From Novosphingobium indicum (lineage in GTDB: Bacteria; Pseudomonadota; Alphaproteobacteria; Sphingomonadales; Sphingomonadaceae), in the NCBI RefSeq assembly GCF_014645195.1, contig NZ_BMLK01000004.1, forward strand, positions 62,001-126,000: a stretch of DNA of 64,000 bases, in the 5' to 3' direction. Positions within the stretch are counted from its first letter, which is position 1, and each line of letters opens with the position of its first letter. Shown one piece after another: positions 47,749 through 56,711 of the stretch. The notes beneath the pieces are model-generated. The model ran no database searches. It had not been told where the DNA came from and was given only the letters and a program-made list of their open reading frames with translations. The position numbers and the translations under genes were made by a program.

Positions 47749-48429
47749 ATGGCACGTTCGGTTATCGTCACAGGTGGTTTCGGAGTTCTGGGTCAGGCGG
47801 TGGCGGAAAAGTTCGCTGCCGCCGGCGCCAAAGTGGCTCGCATCGATTTTGCGCCCGAAGCCAAGACCCCAATCGAAGGCGCGCTGGACATCGGCGGCGT
47901 CGACCTGACCAATGAAGAGGCGACCAAGGCCGCGCTCGAAAAGGTGGTGGCCGCGCATGGCGGGATCGATACGCTCGTCAACATTGCCGGCGGCTTCACC
48001 TGGGAAACGCTGGAGGATGGTTCGGTCAGTGAATGGGCGCGCATGCACTCGATGAACCTCATGACCGCCGCCACCATCACCAAGGCCGCGCTGAGCGAAC
48101 TGAAGAAGTCCGACGCCGGCCGCATCGTCAACATGGGGGCCGGGGCTGCCGTAAAGGCCGGCATGGGCATGGGCGCCTATGCTGCGTCGAAGTCCGGTGT
48201 GCACCGCCTGACGGAAGCGCTGGCCGAGGAACTGGCGGGCACGAGTGTGACGGTGAATGCTGTTCTGCCCACCATTATCGACACCCCGACCAACCGCGCG
48301 GACATGCCCGATGCCGATTTCTCGCAGTGGACCAAGCCCGACGCCATTGCCGATGTAATCGCGTTCCTCGCCTCGAACGAAGCGCGTGCCGTCACCGGTG
48401 CACTCGTTCCGGTTCCACGCGGGGCCTGA
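47749..48429 (+). CDS. short-chain dehydrogenase/reductase
   Basis: The 226-residue SDR has the cofactor loop GGFGVLGQAVAEKFAAAGA and the active site YAASKSGVHRL (Tyr-x-x-x-Lys). The catalytic Ser position is replaced: the strand before reads IVNMGAGAAVKAG, with no obvious Ser. Cofactor preference is unclear, but Asp after the second strand (ARIDFA) favours NAD. The substrate is unknown. It is a single gene between two terminators. Confidence 0.85.
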   Translation: MARSVIVTGGFGVLGQAVAEKFAAAGAKVARIDFAPEAKTPIEGALDIGGVDLTNEEATKAALEKVVAAHGGIDTLVNIAGGFTWETLEDGSVSEWARMHSMNLMTAATITKAALSELKKSDAGRIVNMGAGAAVKAGMGMGAYAASKSGVHRLTEALAEELAGTSVTVNAVLPTIIDTPTNRADMPDADFSQWTKPDAIADVIAFLASNEARAVTGALVPVPRGA

Positions 48430-48476
48430 AATCGCGCTTGCCCGAAAGTGTCTTGCGGGCAAGGCGATCAAAGAAG

Positions 48477-48504
48477 GCGCCGGGGCTCAACCCCGGCGCT
48501 TTTT
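48477..48504. terminator. intrinsic terminator, SDR / folE junction
   Basis: GCGCCGGGG and CCCCGGCGC form a 9-bp stem followed by TTTTT. A second hairpin (CTTGCCCG/CGGGCAAG, 48437-48462) lies just before it. Confidence 0.85.
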
Positions 48505-48512
48505 CGTTGGGA

Positions 48513-49121
48513 TCAATAGCCCATCAGGCTGAGCACTTCCTTGCGCGAGCGATCGTCTTCGAGGAACGTCCCCATCATGCGGCTGGTGATCATGCCGACA
48601 CCGGGGGTGCGCACGCCGCGAGCGGTCATGCAGGCGTGGCTTGCCTCGATCACTACGGCAACGCCGTGCGGCTTCAGGTTGTCCCAGATGCACTGCGCCA
48701 CCTCGGCCGTCAGCCGCTCCTGGATCTGCAGCCGACGGGCATAGCCGTGCAGCACGCGGGCCAGCTTTGAAATCCCCACGACATGGTCGCGCGGCAGATA
48801 GGCGATCGCGGCCTTGCCGATGATCGGAGCCATATGGTGCTCGCAGTGCGACTGGAACGGAATGTCCTTGAGCAGGACCACCTCGTCGTAGCCGCCCACT
48901 TCCTCGAACACGCGCGAGAGGTGGATCGAAGGCTCCTCCTGGTAGCCCTGGCAATATTCCAGCCAAGCCCGAGCGACGCGCTTGGGCGTGTCGATCAGGC
49001 CCTCACGGGTTGGGTCATCGCCTGCCCAGCGGATCAGGGTGCGGATAGCATCCTGCACGTCCTCCGGGACTTCCGGCTTTCCGAGCGGGTTGTCTTCGTC
49101 GGGGCCGACCAGACTGCTCAT
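48513..49121 (-). CDS. folE: GTP cyclohydrolase I
   Basis: The 202-residue enzyme makes dihydroneopterin triphosphate from GTP, the first step of folate synthesis. Zinc and catalytic residues are seen in FQSHCEHHMAP and ASHACMTARGVRTPG. RLQIQERLTAEVAQ is also diagnostic. Its start overlaps the stop of the phospholipase-D-like gene. Confidence 0.95.
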   Translation of the reverse strand: MSSLVGPDEDNPLGKPEVPEDVQDAIRTLIRWAGDDPTREGLIDTPKRVARAWLEYCQGYQEEPSIHLSRVFEEVGGYDEVVLLKDIPFQSHCEHHMAPIIGKAAIAYLPRDHVVGISKLARVLHGYARRLQIQERLTAEVAQCIWDNLKPHGVAVVIEASHACMTARGVRTPGVGMITSRMMGTFLEDDRSRKEVLSLMGY

Positions 49122-50656
49122 CCCTTGAAACTCCTTTTCAATCTTCGCATCAGGCGCATACGCATCAATTGTCCCTTACGCCGGAACAACCCGCGTGTTT
49201 CGATTGGCTCGAACATTTCGCCGGGGCGTTCCGGATCGAGCACTCCGCTAGTGCCAAGGGCTCTTTCAGCTTCGGACAGATGTTTCAAGGGTAACCGTTC
49301 GAGGCGCTTGCCCGACATGGACAACGAATCGATCATCGCGGCCATGGACCCGTGGGTCTCGATCCCCGCTTCGACCTCCTCCTGCTCTGCGCCGCAATGT
49401 TCAGCGAGAAGCCGCAGGCGCAGCCTGCGGATCGTGGGCACCACATGCCCATTGGCAGGTCGTGCCGCGTCGATGAAGACGTCGCACTCGCTGTCCAGTC
49501 CCATCGACCGGTTGTTCATGTTGGCGGAGCCCACCCGCAGGATCTCGTCATCGACGATCATCAGCTTGGCATGGACGTAGATCGGTGTCCCGTCCGACGC
49601 CACGGGGTGATAGATATGGAACCGGCCCTGCCGATCGGCTTCCTGCAACGTTTCGACAAGTTCGACCCGCGCCGAGTCCATCGCAATCTGCTCCAGCCAG
49701 CCATCCGCGGTCAGCGGGTTCACGATCACGAATTCCGGAGGATCGGGCTCACACAGCCTTTCGCATATGACTTCGGCGATGGCCCGCGATGCGAAATACT
49801 GCGTTTCGGCATAGATGAAATGGCGCGCCCGTCGGATCTGCTCGATGAACAACTGCTCGATCTCGCAGATCTGGGGCGTGTCCTCGTATCGGGCGCTCGT
49901 GCGGGCAATACCGATTTCAACATTCCTGAAATCGGCATCGAGATCTTCCGGCCACGGACTTGCGGGTTGCGGCTTGCACGGCTCCATTTTCTCGCCGCCG
50001 GCCAGCTGCCAACGCTCCCGGCCGAGTTCGCCAAGGGCAACCGCGACATCCCCCTCCATCACCATGGTCACGTCGTGCCAGGGATCGTAAAGCCGTCCAC
50101 CCGGTCGCCGCCGACGCGGATCTTTCGGCAGATGCTCGGAAGTATCCCAACGATCCGTCGTCATGTCGATGCCGCCGCATGCAGCCATGACGTCATCCAG
50201 AACCACGATCTTCTGGTGATGGCTGCAACCAACCGGGTGTGCCGAATCAAACTTGAAATCGATCTGCTTGCGCACGACCCAGCGCATGAGATCGAACAGC
50301 ATCGTCCCGCGGAACAGGTACTTCACGAGGGCGAAGTTCCATTTCAGCAACCGCACTTCGATCTGAGGGTGCTTCTTGACCAGCCACAAAATGTAGGACC
50401 CAAGGCGAGCAGGGAATCTGTACTTGCGCCCCTTCTGCCACCAGCGCCGCCCTGCAGGCAGCATGATGCGAGAATCGAAGTCCCACCCGATCAGGAAGAT
50501 GCGCTGGCGCGCACGGAACATAGCCCTGCGCATAATGGCGAAATAGTCGGCCGCATCGATGCACAAGTGCGCGCGATTCGCCATGACATAGCGCCAGACC
50601 GAAGGCCGAGCCTCCTCTTCACACTCGGCTTCTGCGACACCTTGTTCTTCCATCAT
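49118..50656 (-). CDS. phospholipase D-like / cardiolipin synthase-like protein
   Basis: The 512-residue protein has two HKD motifs: HHQKIVVLDD (about residue 166) and VHAKLMIVDDEILRVGSANMN (about residue 360). Such proteins join or hydrolyse phospholipid head groups. There is no N-terminal membrane segment as in Cls, and the closest match by layout is the PLD-like family that lacks one. The gene overlaps folE by four bases, but a functional tie to folate is unlikely. Confidence 0.85.
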   Translation of the reverse strand: MMEEQGVAEAECEEEARPSVWRYVMANRAHLCIDAADYFAIMRRAMFRARQRIFLIGWDFDSRIMLPAGRRWWQKGRKYRFPARLGSYILWLVKKHPQIEVRLLKWNFALVKYLFRGTMLFDLMRWVVRKQIDFKFDSAHPVGCSHHQKIVVLDDVMAACGGIDMTTDRWDTSEHLPKDPRRRRPGGRLYDPWHDVTMVMEGDVAVALGELGRERWQLAGGEKMEPCKPQPASPWPEDLDADFRNVEIGIARTSARYEDTPQICEIEQLFIEQIRRARHFIYAETQYFASRAIAEVICERLCEPDPPEFVIVNPLTADGWLEQIAMDSARVELVETLQEADRQGRFHIYHPVASDGTPIYVHAKLMIVDDEILRVGSANMNNRSMGLDSECDVFIDAARPANGHVVPTIRRLRLRLLAEHCGAEQEEVEAGIETHGSMAAMIDSLSMSGKRLERLPLKHLSEAERALGTSGVLDPERPGEMFEPIETRGLFRRKGQLMRMRLMRRLKRSFKG

Positions 50657-50845
50657 CTACCTTGCTGGAGCAGTCACTTCGGGGGATCAAGCCTCGAAGC
50701 CGCGAGGTTGTTCCCTGCGACCGGCTGGAGCCTCGCTCGGCTGTCCCTCTTGCCTCCAGATGTCAGCCGGGATCCAGCCATTGCACCCCAGGCCACGAGC
50801 CACAATCCTTACAGATAATTGCACGGGACGATGCGGGAGAAGGAC

Positions 50846-51376
50846 ATGTCCACGAAAGTTTCCAAGATCATGGAGGAGCTTGCCGACCGGGAAGCGATCC
50901 GCGAATGCCTCTATCGCTATTCGCGCGGCGTGGACCGGCTCGATGCCGACATGGTCCGTTCCGCCTACTGGCCGGACTGCGTCGACGACCACATGGGTTT
51001 CACCGGCAATACCGAAGAGTTCATCGCCTGGGCCTTTCCCATCATGGGATCGATGGACCAGACCATGCACCTGATCGGCAATGTCCTGACCGCCATCAAT
51101 GGCGACACTGCCGAGGTGGAAAGCTATTTCTACGGCATCCACCGCATAAACGTGCCGGAAGGCGGCAAGTCCGACGTCATCGGCGCGGGGCGCTATCTCG
51201 ACACCTTCGAAAAGCGGGATGACGAGTGGCGCATCGCCAAACGCCTCGTCGTAACCGACTGGTTCCGGCAGTATCCGGACTCTGCCGACTGGTCGCAGGG
51301 CATGCTCGGGATCATGGTCGATCCGGGCGGACGCTTCCCCGACGATGAGAGCTATCGGCGCACGAAGATCACCTGA
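50846..51376 (+). CDS. SnoaL-like (NTF2-fold) protein
   Basis: The 176-residue protein has the start pattern LADREAIRECLYRYSRGVDRLDADM, typical of SnoaL-like proteins with the scytalone-dehydratase/LinA-type fold. The C-terminal part adds about 35 residues. Members are dehydratases, isomerases or carriers for small hydrophobic molecules. Several such genes are common in sphingomonads with aromatic or steroid catabolism, but no such pathway is seen here. ATG 50846 follows GGAGAAGG. Confidence 0.75.
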   Translation: MSTKVSKIMEELADREAIRECLYRYSRGVDRLDADMVRSAYWPDCVDDHMGFTGNTEEFIAWAFPIMGSMDQTMHLIGNVLTAINGDTAEVESYFYGIHRINVPEGGKSDVIGAGRYLDTFEKRDDEWRIAKRLVVTDWFRQYPDSADWSQGMLGIMVDPGGRFPDDESYRRTKIT

Positions 51377-51652
51377 AGCGGCGGTCCGACCCTCTCCTTT
51401 TCGCGATTTGGCACGGAAAACTGTCATTTCGCAATTGATCTGCAACCGTTCAGCGGCCATTCGGTTTTAGTGGTGTAAATAATGCACCCTAGCCGTTCGC
51501 CCTTGCGCGCGCCTCGACGCCGGCGAACGTTCCTCGGTCCACCGGGCCGGGTCAGCCGTCCGGGCACAGCTTCCGGACCGTGTTTCGTGCCCCCACAGGG
51601 TCGGGGGCTATCCGGGATCGCCAACTGGTCCCGCACCGAAGAGGAGTACAAC
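51377..51652. other. intergenic region before the tandem-repeat exported protein
   Basis: About 275 bases hold no convincing gene. A frame through it lacks a start signal and has unusual Arg/Pro-rich content. The promoter of the exported-protein gene probably lies here, near the AT-rich stretch at 51463-51485. Confidence 0.4.
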
Positions 51653-52252
51653 ATGAAGAAATCCCTCATCGCCGCCGCGATTGTCGCAGCGAGCCTGGCT
51701 CCTGTCGCCGCCACGGCGCAGGATGCAGCCAGCGCGGCTGTCGCCCCGACGGTGGGAGCCAAGGTTTACGGCCCCGAAGGCAACGAAGTTGGTACGGTTG
51801 AATCCGTCGCGAACGGTGTGATCACCGTCAGCACGGGCACGGCGCGCGCCGGCCTGCCACCGAGCGCTTTCGCAATGCGCGAAAAGGGCCTGACCATCGG
51901 TATGACCAAGGCTCAGCTCGAAGCTGCCGTTAACGGCGCCAAGGCCGAAACCGGCGCTGCGAAGGAAGCAGCCATGGTCGTTGACGCTCCGATCAAGAGC
52001 AGCGACGGTATCGTCCTCGGCACGATCTCCAAGATCGAAGGCGACGACGTCACCGTGCAGCTCAGCGATGGCAACGCGGTCATCCTGAAGAAGTCGTACC
52101 TCGGCCTCGTGAACGACGCTCTCACGCTCGGCATGACTGCCGAAGCCTTCGCTCAGCAGACCCAGGCAAGCGCCTCTGCAGAAGCTGGTGCCGAAGCCGC
52201 TGCACCGGCGGAAGGCGAGGCAGCCGCCACGGAAGAAACTGCCGGCGAATAA
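51653..52252 (+). CDS. exported protein with two tandem PRC-barrel-like repeats
   Basis: The 199-residue protein has a signal peptide ending ATAQ (residue 22). Two about 65-residue repeats follow. Repeat 1 runs VGAKVYGPEGNEVGTVESV to GLTIGMTKAQLE; repeat 2 runs VDAPIKSSDGIVLGTISKI to LTLGMTAEAFAQ. The acidic tail is rich in Ala and Glu. The pattern resembles PRC-barrel domains, but the family is not certain. It is likely periplasmic. ATG 51653 follows GAGGAG. Confidence 0.65.
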   Translation: MKKSLIAAAIVAASLAPVAATAQDAASAAVAPTVGAKVYGPEGNEVGTVESVANGVITVSTGTARAGLPPSAFAMREKGLTIGMTKAQLEAAVNGAKAETGAAKEAAMVVDAPIKSSDGIVLGTISKIEGDDVTVQLSDGNAVILKKSYLGLVNDALTLGMTAEAFAQQTQASASAEAGAEAAAPAEGEAAATEETAGE

Positions 52253-52284
52253 TCCAGAGACATCCGTCCTGGACGACTGACCGA

Positions 52285-52318
52285 AGGGCCGGAGCGACCA
52301 CTCGCTCCGGCCCTTTTT
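52285..52318. terminator. intrinsic terminator after the exported protein
   Basis: AGGGCCGGAGCGA and TCGCTCCGGCCCT form a 13-bp perfect stem with a CCAC loop and a T-run. Confidence 0.9.
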
Positions 52319-52487
52319 CATGCCTGAGAGCGACTTGGGCCCAAGCGCTCGCGCCCCTTTCCCGAGAAAGCGCGATTTTTCGGGGAAAACCCTTGCTCTT
52401 GTCTGTGCGCTTGGCGCAATAGAGCCCGCAAAAGCACCCTGCGCGCTTCGGCGCGTTTTCACACCCAGCCCAGCGAGCGACACCGCC

Positions 52488-53810
52488 TTGACCTCCCAGG
52501 AGAGAATCCGCGAATTTCTTCACGCCGTCCCAGGCTTCGACAACTCCATGGACCTCGCGCGGCGCCGCGCGGCGACGGCGATCGGGGCGATCTCTCTGGG
52601 TCTGATAGCCATCGTCTTTGCGTGGCTGGGCGACAAGTCGCAGGAAATCTTCAACCAGTTTCAGGAACAGAACCGCTACCTTCCACTGGTGCTCACTCCA
52701 GCCATCTTCGTGGCCGTCGTGTGGATCACCAACCGCTGGTCTCCCGATGCACGCGGTTCCGGCATTCCCCAGGTGATGGCGGCCGGACGCGATCTCGATC
52801 TCGCCTATACCAAGCTGCTGTCGATGCCGACGGCCATCGTCAAGCTCCTGCTGACGCTGGCCATGCTGCTCGCGGGCGGGTCCGTGGGCCGCGAAGGACC
52901 GACGGTTCAGGTCGCCGCCGCGATCATGATCACCTGCCACAAGATCTTTCGGGTCCCGATGACGGCAGGCGTGCTGATTGCCGGCGGTGCGGCCGGTGTT
53001 GCGGCCGCATTCAACACGCCGCTCGCCGGTGTGGCCTTTGCGATCGAGGAACTCGCTGCGGCCTTTGAACAACGCGTTGCCGTGCTCGTCATGGGCGCCG
53101 TGGTCATCTCCGGCCTCGTCAGCCTCGGCCTGTCGGGCGACTACATCTATTTCGGCGTGATGCACGAGACGCTGAACGTCAGTTCGGTAGTCATCGTTGC
53201 TCCGGTTGCCGGGATCATCGGCGGCGCTCTGGGCGGGCTCTTCTCACGCACGTTGCTGGCGTTCGCCCGAAGCGGTCAACGCTGGTTCGTCTTCTTCCGC
53301 CAGCGCCCGGTTCTCCTCGCGCTCATCTGCGGGATCATCGTAGCGGTCGCCGGCGTGATATCCGGCGGGTCGACATGGGGCACCGGCTACGAAGTCACCA
53401 AACAGATGGTCGAGGGCCAGCAGGGCGCTTCACCGTGGTTCGGACCGGCCAAACTGCTGGTAACGGCTGCGACTGCCGTGTCCGGCGCTCCCGGCGGCAT
53501 TTTCGCGCCCTCGCTTTCCGTCGGCGCGGGTGTGGGGCAACTCCTCACGTACTGCTTTCCCGACGATCCCATGTCGGCCGTGATCCTTCTGGGCATGACG
53601 GGATACTTCGTGGGCGTCGTGCGCGCGCCGCTCACCGCCGTGATCATCCTCATGGAGACTACGGCGAGCAGAGGCATGATCCTGCCGCTGTTCGCAACGG
53701 CCATCATTGCCGACGCCGTCAGCAAGCTGGTGTGCCGCGAGAAGCTCTATCACGGCCTCTCGCACGGTTTCGCCCTCCAGAGCGAACCGCGCCGCGCCAA
53801 GCAGGCCTGA
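52488..53810 (+). CDS. ClC-family chloride channel or Cl-/H+ antiporter
   Basis: The 440-residue membrane protein has the ClC filter motifs GSGIPQVM, GREGPTVQ (gating Glu) and GGIFAPSLSVGAG. FAIEELAAAFEQR includes the Glu at the internal proton site, which favours an antiporter. About ten or more helices are expected. The start is uncertain: TTG 52488 (LTSQERIREFL) fits the family and avoids the terminator just upstream, and ATG 52548 is an alternative. A frame reaching back to 52320 would begin inside that terminator. Confidence 0.85.
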   Translation: MTSQERIREFLHAVPGFDNSMDLARRRAATAIGAISLGLIAIVFAWLGDKSQEIFNQFQEQNRYLPLVLTPAIFVAVVWITNRWSPDARGSGIPQVMAAGRDLDLAYTKLLSMPTAIVKLLLTLAMLLAGGSVGREGPTVQVAAAIMITCHKIFRVPMTAGVLIAGGAAGVAAAFNTPLAGVAFAIEELAAAFEQRVAVLVMGAVVISGLVSLGLSGDYIYFGVMHETLNVSSVVIVAPVAGIIGGALGGLFSRTLLAFARSGQRWFVFFRQRPVLLALICGIIVAVAGVISGGSTWGTGYEVTKQMVEGQQGASPWFGPAKLLVTAATAVSGAPGGIFAPSLSVGAGVGQLLTYCFPDDPMSAVILLGMTGYFVGVVRAPLTAVIILMETTASRGMILPLFATAIIADAVSKLVCREKLYHGLSHGFALQSEPRRAKQA

Positions 53811-53832
53811 CGGCGATCGAGAAGGGACAGTC

Positions 53833-53879
53833 CCGAACGAAGAAGGCCCGGTCGCGCTGACCGGGCCTTCTTCGTTCGG
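53833..53879. terminator. very long bidirectional terminator hairpin
   Basis: A perfect 21-bp stem (53833-53853 with 53859-53879) and a GCGCT loop lie between the ClC gene and the oppositely oriented tRNA-Arg. The central part AAGAAGGCCCGG / CCGGGCCTTCTT gives T-rich ends on both strands. Confidence 0.85.
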
Positions 53880-53888
53880 GGAGAGATG

Positions 53889-53965
53889 TGGCGCGCCCGG
53901 AACGATTCGAACGTCCGACCCTCAGATTCGTAGTCTGATGCTCTATCCAGCTGAGCTACGGGCGC
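53889..53965 (-). tRNA. tRNA-Arg (ACG)
   Basis: The reverse complement gives a full cloverleaf with acceptor GCGCCCG/CGGGCGC, anticodon loop CTACGAA (ACG, to be edited to ICG) and encoded CCA. Confidence 0.95.
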
Positions 53966-54009
53966 GTTGGAGGTGCGCCTTTAGAAAGGGATTCGAGTCC
54001 GGTCAACGT

Positions 54010-54456
54010 CTATATCGCCTTATCGCCCGAGGAATGTCCGCGAAGATACCGATTAAGGGCTTCTGCAAGCGGATAATCCAGCGGCGGCATGGCCAGACCG
54101 GCAATCTTTTCCGGATAGAGCCATTCAACGGCTTCTGCTTCCTGCACGCGTGGAATGCCCTGCCATGTGCGGCAAGCGTAAAGAAGAATTACAAGCGGAC
54201 GCTGCTGGTCCCGACCTCCGCCCGACGGCGGTGCAGTATATCCGCTCGCAAAGCCGACGGGCTCAAGCGTTTCCGGCAGGACACGCAAGGCCAGCTCTTC
54301 CTCGAGTTCGCGCACCGCAGCGATCTCGGGAGTCTCGCCCGACTCAACCTTACCCCCCGGGAATTCCCAGAGGCCGCCATGCACCGCCGCGAAATGCCGC
54401 TGCTGCATGAGAACTTTTTCGTCCTCATCGACAAGGGCGACAGCAGTAACGAGCAA
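54010..54456 (-). CDS. mutT: MutT-type Nudix hydrolase (8-oxo-dGTP diphosphatase)
   Basis: The 148-residue protein has a complete Nudix box, GKVESGETPEIAAVRELEEEL, with all catalytic Glu residues. MutT removes oxidised dGTP from the nucleotide pool. The start is unclear: a TTG at 54456 opens the listed frame, but the reading frame continues upstream with LEEILTP and no ATG or GTG, so a few more residues may be encoded. MutT is the most likely role because of its length and the GLWEFPGGK segment. Confidence 0.8.
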   Translation of the reverse strand: MLVTAVALVDEDEKVLMQQRHFAAVHGGLWEFPGGKVESGETPEIAAVRELEEELALRVLPETLEPVGFASGYTAPPSGGGRDQQRPLVILLYACRTWQGIPRVQEAEAVEWLYPEKIAGLAMPPLDYPLAEALNRYLRGHSSGDKAI

Positions 54457-54554
54457 GGGTGTCAGAATTTCTTCCAGTTCAGATGATCCTGTTAAAGACT
54501 AATTAACGCCGCTGTGAGACCCCGAGACGATCGCGGGACGCATGAAGGGTGCCC

Positions 54555-54743
54555 ATGACAAGCTTTCGACGCCTTTCCAATATTATTCGTAATGTTCGAG
54601 GGACCTCGTCTGTCGAATACGGTATTATTCTCGGCATGATTGTTCTTGTCGTCTTCCTCGCCATTGAGGGTCTTGCGACCGAAACCATCGGCATGTGGGA
54701 CGATATTTCCACAAAGTCGTCAAATGCAATCAACGGCAAATAA
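54555..54743 (+). CDS. Flp-family type IVb pilin, divergent
   Basis: The 62-residue prepilin has a short leader, then the cleavage-site pattern RG|TSSVEYGIILGMIVLVVF with Glu+5 and Tyr+6, and a hydrophobic stem. ATG 54555 has GAAGGG upstream; a GTG at 54549 is also possible. The rest of the protein differs from the second pilin (54868): it is longer and ends in SSNAINGK. No tad assembly genes are in the window. Confidence 0.8.
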   Translation: MTSFRRLSNIIRNVRGTSSVEYGIILGMIVLVVFLAIEGLATETIGMWDDISTKSSNAINGK

Positions 54744-54867
54744 GTCGGCCGCGGATTTAAGCCTTTTTCAAGATTTCTCACCTAATCCTCAGAACGTCCG
54801 AAGCGCAGCAGACAGCTTGAGGCGCAGCGGAACGGGTACATACGACTGCATCATCAGGAGACACATC

Positions 54868-55038
54868 ATGAAGTTTCTCGCCAAGCTGCGCCGCAATGAA
54901 GAAGGCGCCACCGCTATCGAATACGGCCTCATCGCCGCTCTCATCGCCGTCGCCGCGATCGCCGCCATGCAGGGCATGGGCTCGCAGCTGACCTCGACCT
55001 TCGAGAAGACCTCCTCGACCATGGCTTCGACCAACTAA
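54868..55038 (+). CDS. Flp-family type IVb pilin
   Basis: The 56-residue prepilin has the standard Flp processing site EEG|ATAIEYGLIAALIAVAAI and a Ser/Thr-rich C-terminus. CAGGAG precedes ATG 54868. The strong terminator at 55065 suggests a highly expressed single transcript. It lies 124 bases after a related pilin gene. Confidence 0.9.
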   Translation: MKFLAKLRRNEEGATAIEYGLIAALIAVAAIAAMQGMGSQLTSTFEKTSSTMASTN

Positions 55039-55064
55039 TCGAACCATTCGAGTTGAACGGATTA

Positions 55065-55093
55065 GGGCGGCAGGGAAACCTGCCGCCCTTTTT
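55065..55093. terminator. intrinsic terminator after the Flp pilins
   Basis: GGGCGGCAG and CTGCCGCCC form a 9-bp stem followed by TTTTT. Confidence 0.85.
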
Positions 55094-55135
55094 CGTTTGT
55101 GCCAGCGGCGCTGCAAACCGTCAGCAGTATTGACC

Positions 55136-56647
55136 TTAGTAGCTGATAATCTTGATTTTCTGTCCGGCCTGAAGCGTCGAATTGGACTGCAGGCCATTGA
55201 GCACCAGGAAGCGCTCCAGCTTCGCGTCGGAATAGGCCATGCGCCCGGCAAGGCTCTGAACGGTGTCGCCCGGCTTTACAGTCACGACATCCAGCATACG
55301 CGGTTTGACACTTCCCGCCTGCGCCGCTGAGATGCGCTGGAAGCTCTTGAACATCGGATTGAACACGCCGGCCTGCCCCGCCTGCGTGATCGTGACGAAG
55401 TGGTAGGCCTTCCCGCCACCGAAGTCGTAAGCGAACACAGTCACATCGACAGGGCCGTTCGAAGCCTGCACCCGCGCCACGCCATAGGCTGCGGGAATGC
55501 CATTCACGGCCGCCTTTTCGATATTCGCCGGCGTGATTCGCGTCTGATTCGAATCGGTGAGACTGGCGAAAACCGTATCGATGTAGGCATCGAGGCTGCC
55601 CGAGAGGTTGCCGCCAGAGAATTGCGCCTTACCCGATCCACCATTTATCGACACGGCCTGCGTTCCGTTGACCATGTAATAACCGTCCGGCGCCTGGAAC
55701 GACAGACGCAGCACCGGGTGCGTGAAATTGCTGCCGTCGATAATGCCCTGTTTCGGATCGTCACCGTAGATCAGCCCATCGATGTTGGTCAGGAACCCGT
55801 CTCGATTGGTGATGCCCGTGGCATTGGCGCCTGCCTTGGCCAAGGCATCGCGCACACGCGAAGCCGGATCGGGGTGGGTCGAGGCCCATTCCGGGACCTG
55901 ATTGCTCGTTCCACGCAGCTGGGCCTCGAGCGCGTTCTGCCGGGCAAGGCTTTCCAGCACCGTCGACATGGCGCGCGGATCGTAGCCGGCTCGCTGCAGA
56001 TAGGCGATACCGAGATCGTCCGCCTCAAGCTCCTGCGAACGCGAATACTTGAGCGTAAGCATTTGCGATCCCTGCGAAAAGACCTGCTGCCCAAGGCGCC
56101 CGAAGGCACTGTCGCCCAGCAATACACCGGAGAGAATCGAGCCAAGTGCGCCAAGCAGCTGATTGCGCGACGCCGCTTGTTGCCGCTTGGCCGAGTGCCG
56201 TGCAGCAACGTGGCCGACTTCGTGCCCCAGAACGGCGGCAAGCTGCGCCTCGTTGTTCATCAGCGCGGTCAGCTGCCGCGTCACGTAGACGTAGCCGCCC
56301 GGAATCGCGAAGGCATTGTTCACCGACGAATTCAGCAAGGTCACCGTAAAGTCGCTGCGCGCATTGCCGAGCCCGGACTGCATGGCGATGCCCTTGCCGA
56401 CTTTCTCGACATAGGCCGCCTGGGATCCCGTCACGGCACCACCGAATTCCTGCAACAATTGCGGATGGGCCTTGGCGCCTTCCGCTTTGTCAGCCTGGCT
56501 GATCGTCGCAGGTGTCGAGGCATCGCCGCTCGAAGCCACGCCTCCACCCGAAGCCGCCGGCACGCAGCCCTGCAGCATAAACGCGAATGCCGTAACCGAA
56601 CCGGCCGTTATCAACTTCAGCCCGTTCCGGCCGCCTAACTTGAACAT
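55136..56647 (-). CDS. lipoprotein M48-family metalloprotease with C-terminal LysM
   Basis: The 503-residue protein has a lipobox (FAFMLQGC, Cys28), so it should be a lipoprotein. The zinc motif HEVGH is in LAAVLGHEVGHVAARH, and the third ligand region SRSQELEADDLG also fits. A C-terminal LysM domain (about 452-502, VKPGDTVQSLAGRM) should bind peptidoglycan. It resembles BepA/LoiP-type envelope proteases that check outer-membrane proteins. It is a single gene on the minus strand. Confidence 0.85.
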   Translation of the reverse strand: MFKLGGRNGLKLITAGSVTAFAFMLQGCVPAASGGGVASSGDASTPATISQADKAEGAKAHPQLLQEFGGAVTGSQAAYVEKVGKGIAMQSGLGNARSDFTVTLLNSSVNNAFAIPGGYVYVTRQLTALMNNEAQLAAVLGHEVGHVAARHSAKRQQAASRNQLLGALGSILSGVLLGDSAFGRLGQQVFSQGSQMLTLKYSRSQELEADDLGIAYLQRAGYDPRAMSTVLESLARQNALEAQLRGTSNQVPEWASTHPDPASRVRDALAKAGANATGITNRDGFLTNIDGLIYGDDPKQGIIDGSNFTHPVLRLSFQAPDGYYMVNGTQAVSINGGSGKAQFSGGNLSGSLDAYIDTVFASLTDSNQTRITPANIEKAAVNGIPAAYGVARVQASNGPVDVTVFAYDFGGGKAYHFVTITQAGQAGVFNPMFKSFQRISAAQAGSVKPRMLDVVTVKPGDTVQSLAGRMAYSDAKLERFLVLNGLQSNSTLQAGQKIKIISY

Positions 56648-56711
56648 AACCTTCCCCTATCGTGATGCGCCGCGCGCATCGCCTTCCGGCACAAAACGAT
56701 GAACCCTGCGC

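Noticed and set aside
51482..51652. N-terminal extension of the tandem-repeat exported protein
   Set aside because: The upstream 57 codons are Arg/Pro-rich and have no ribosome site; a signal peptide begins cleanly at 51653.
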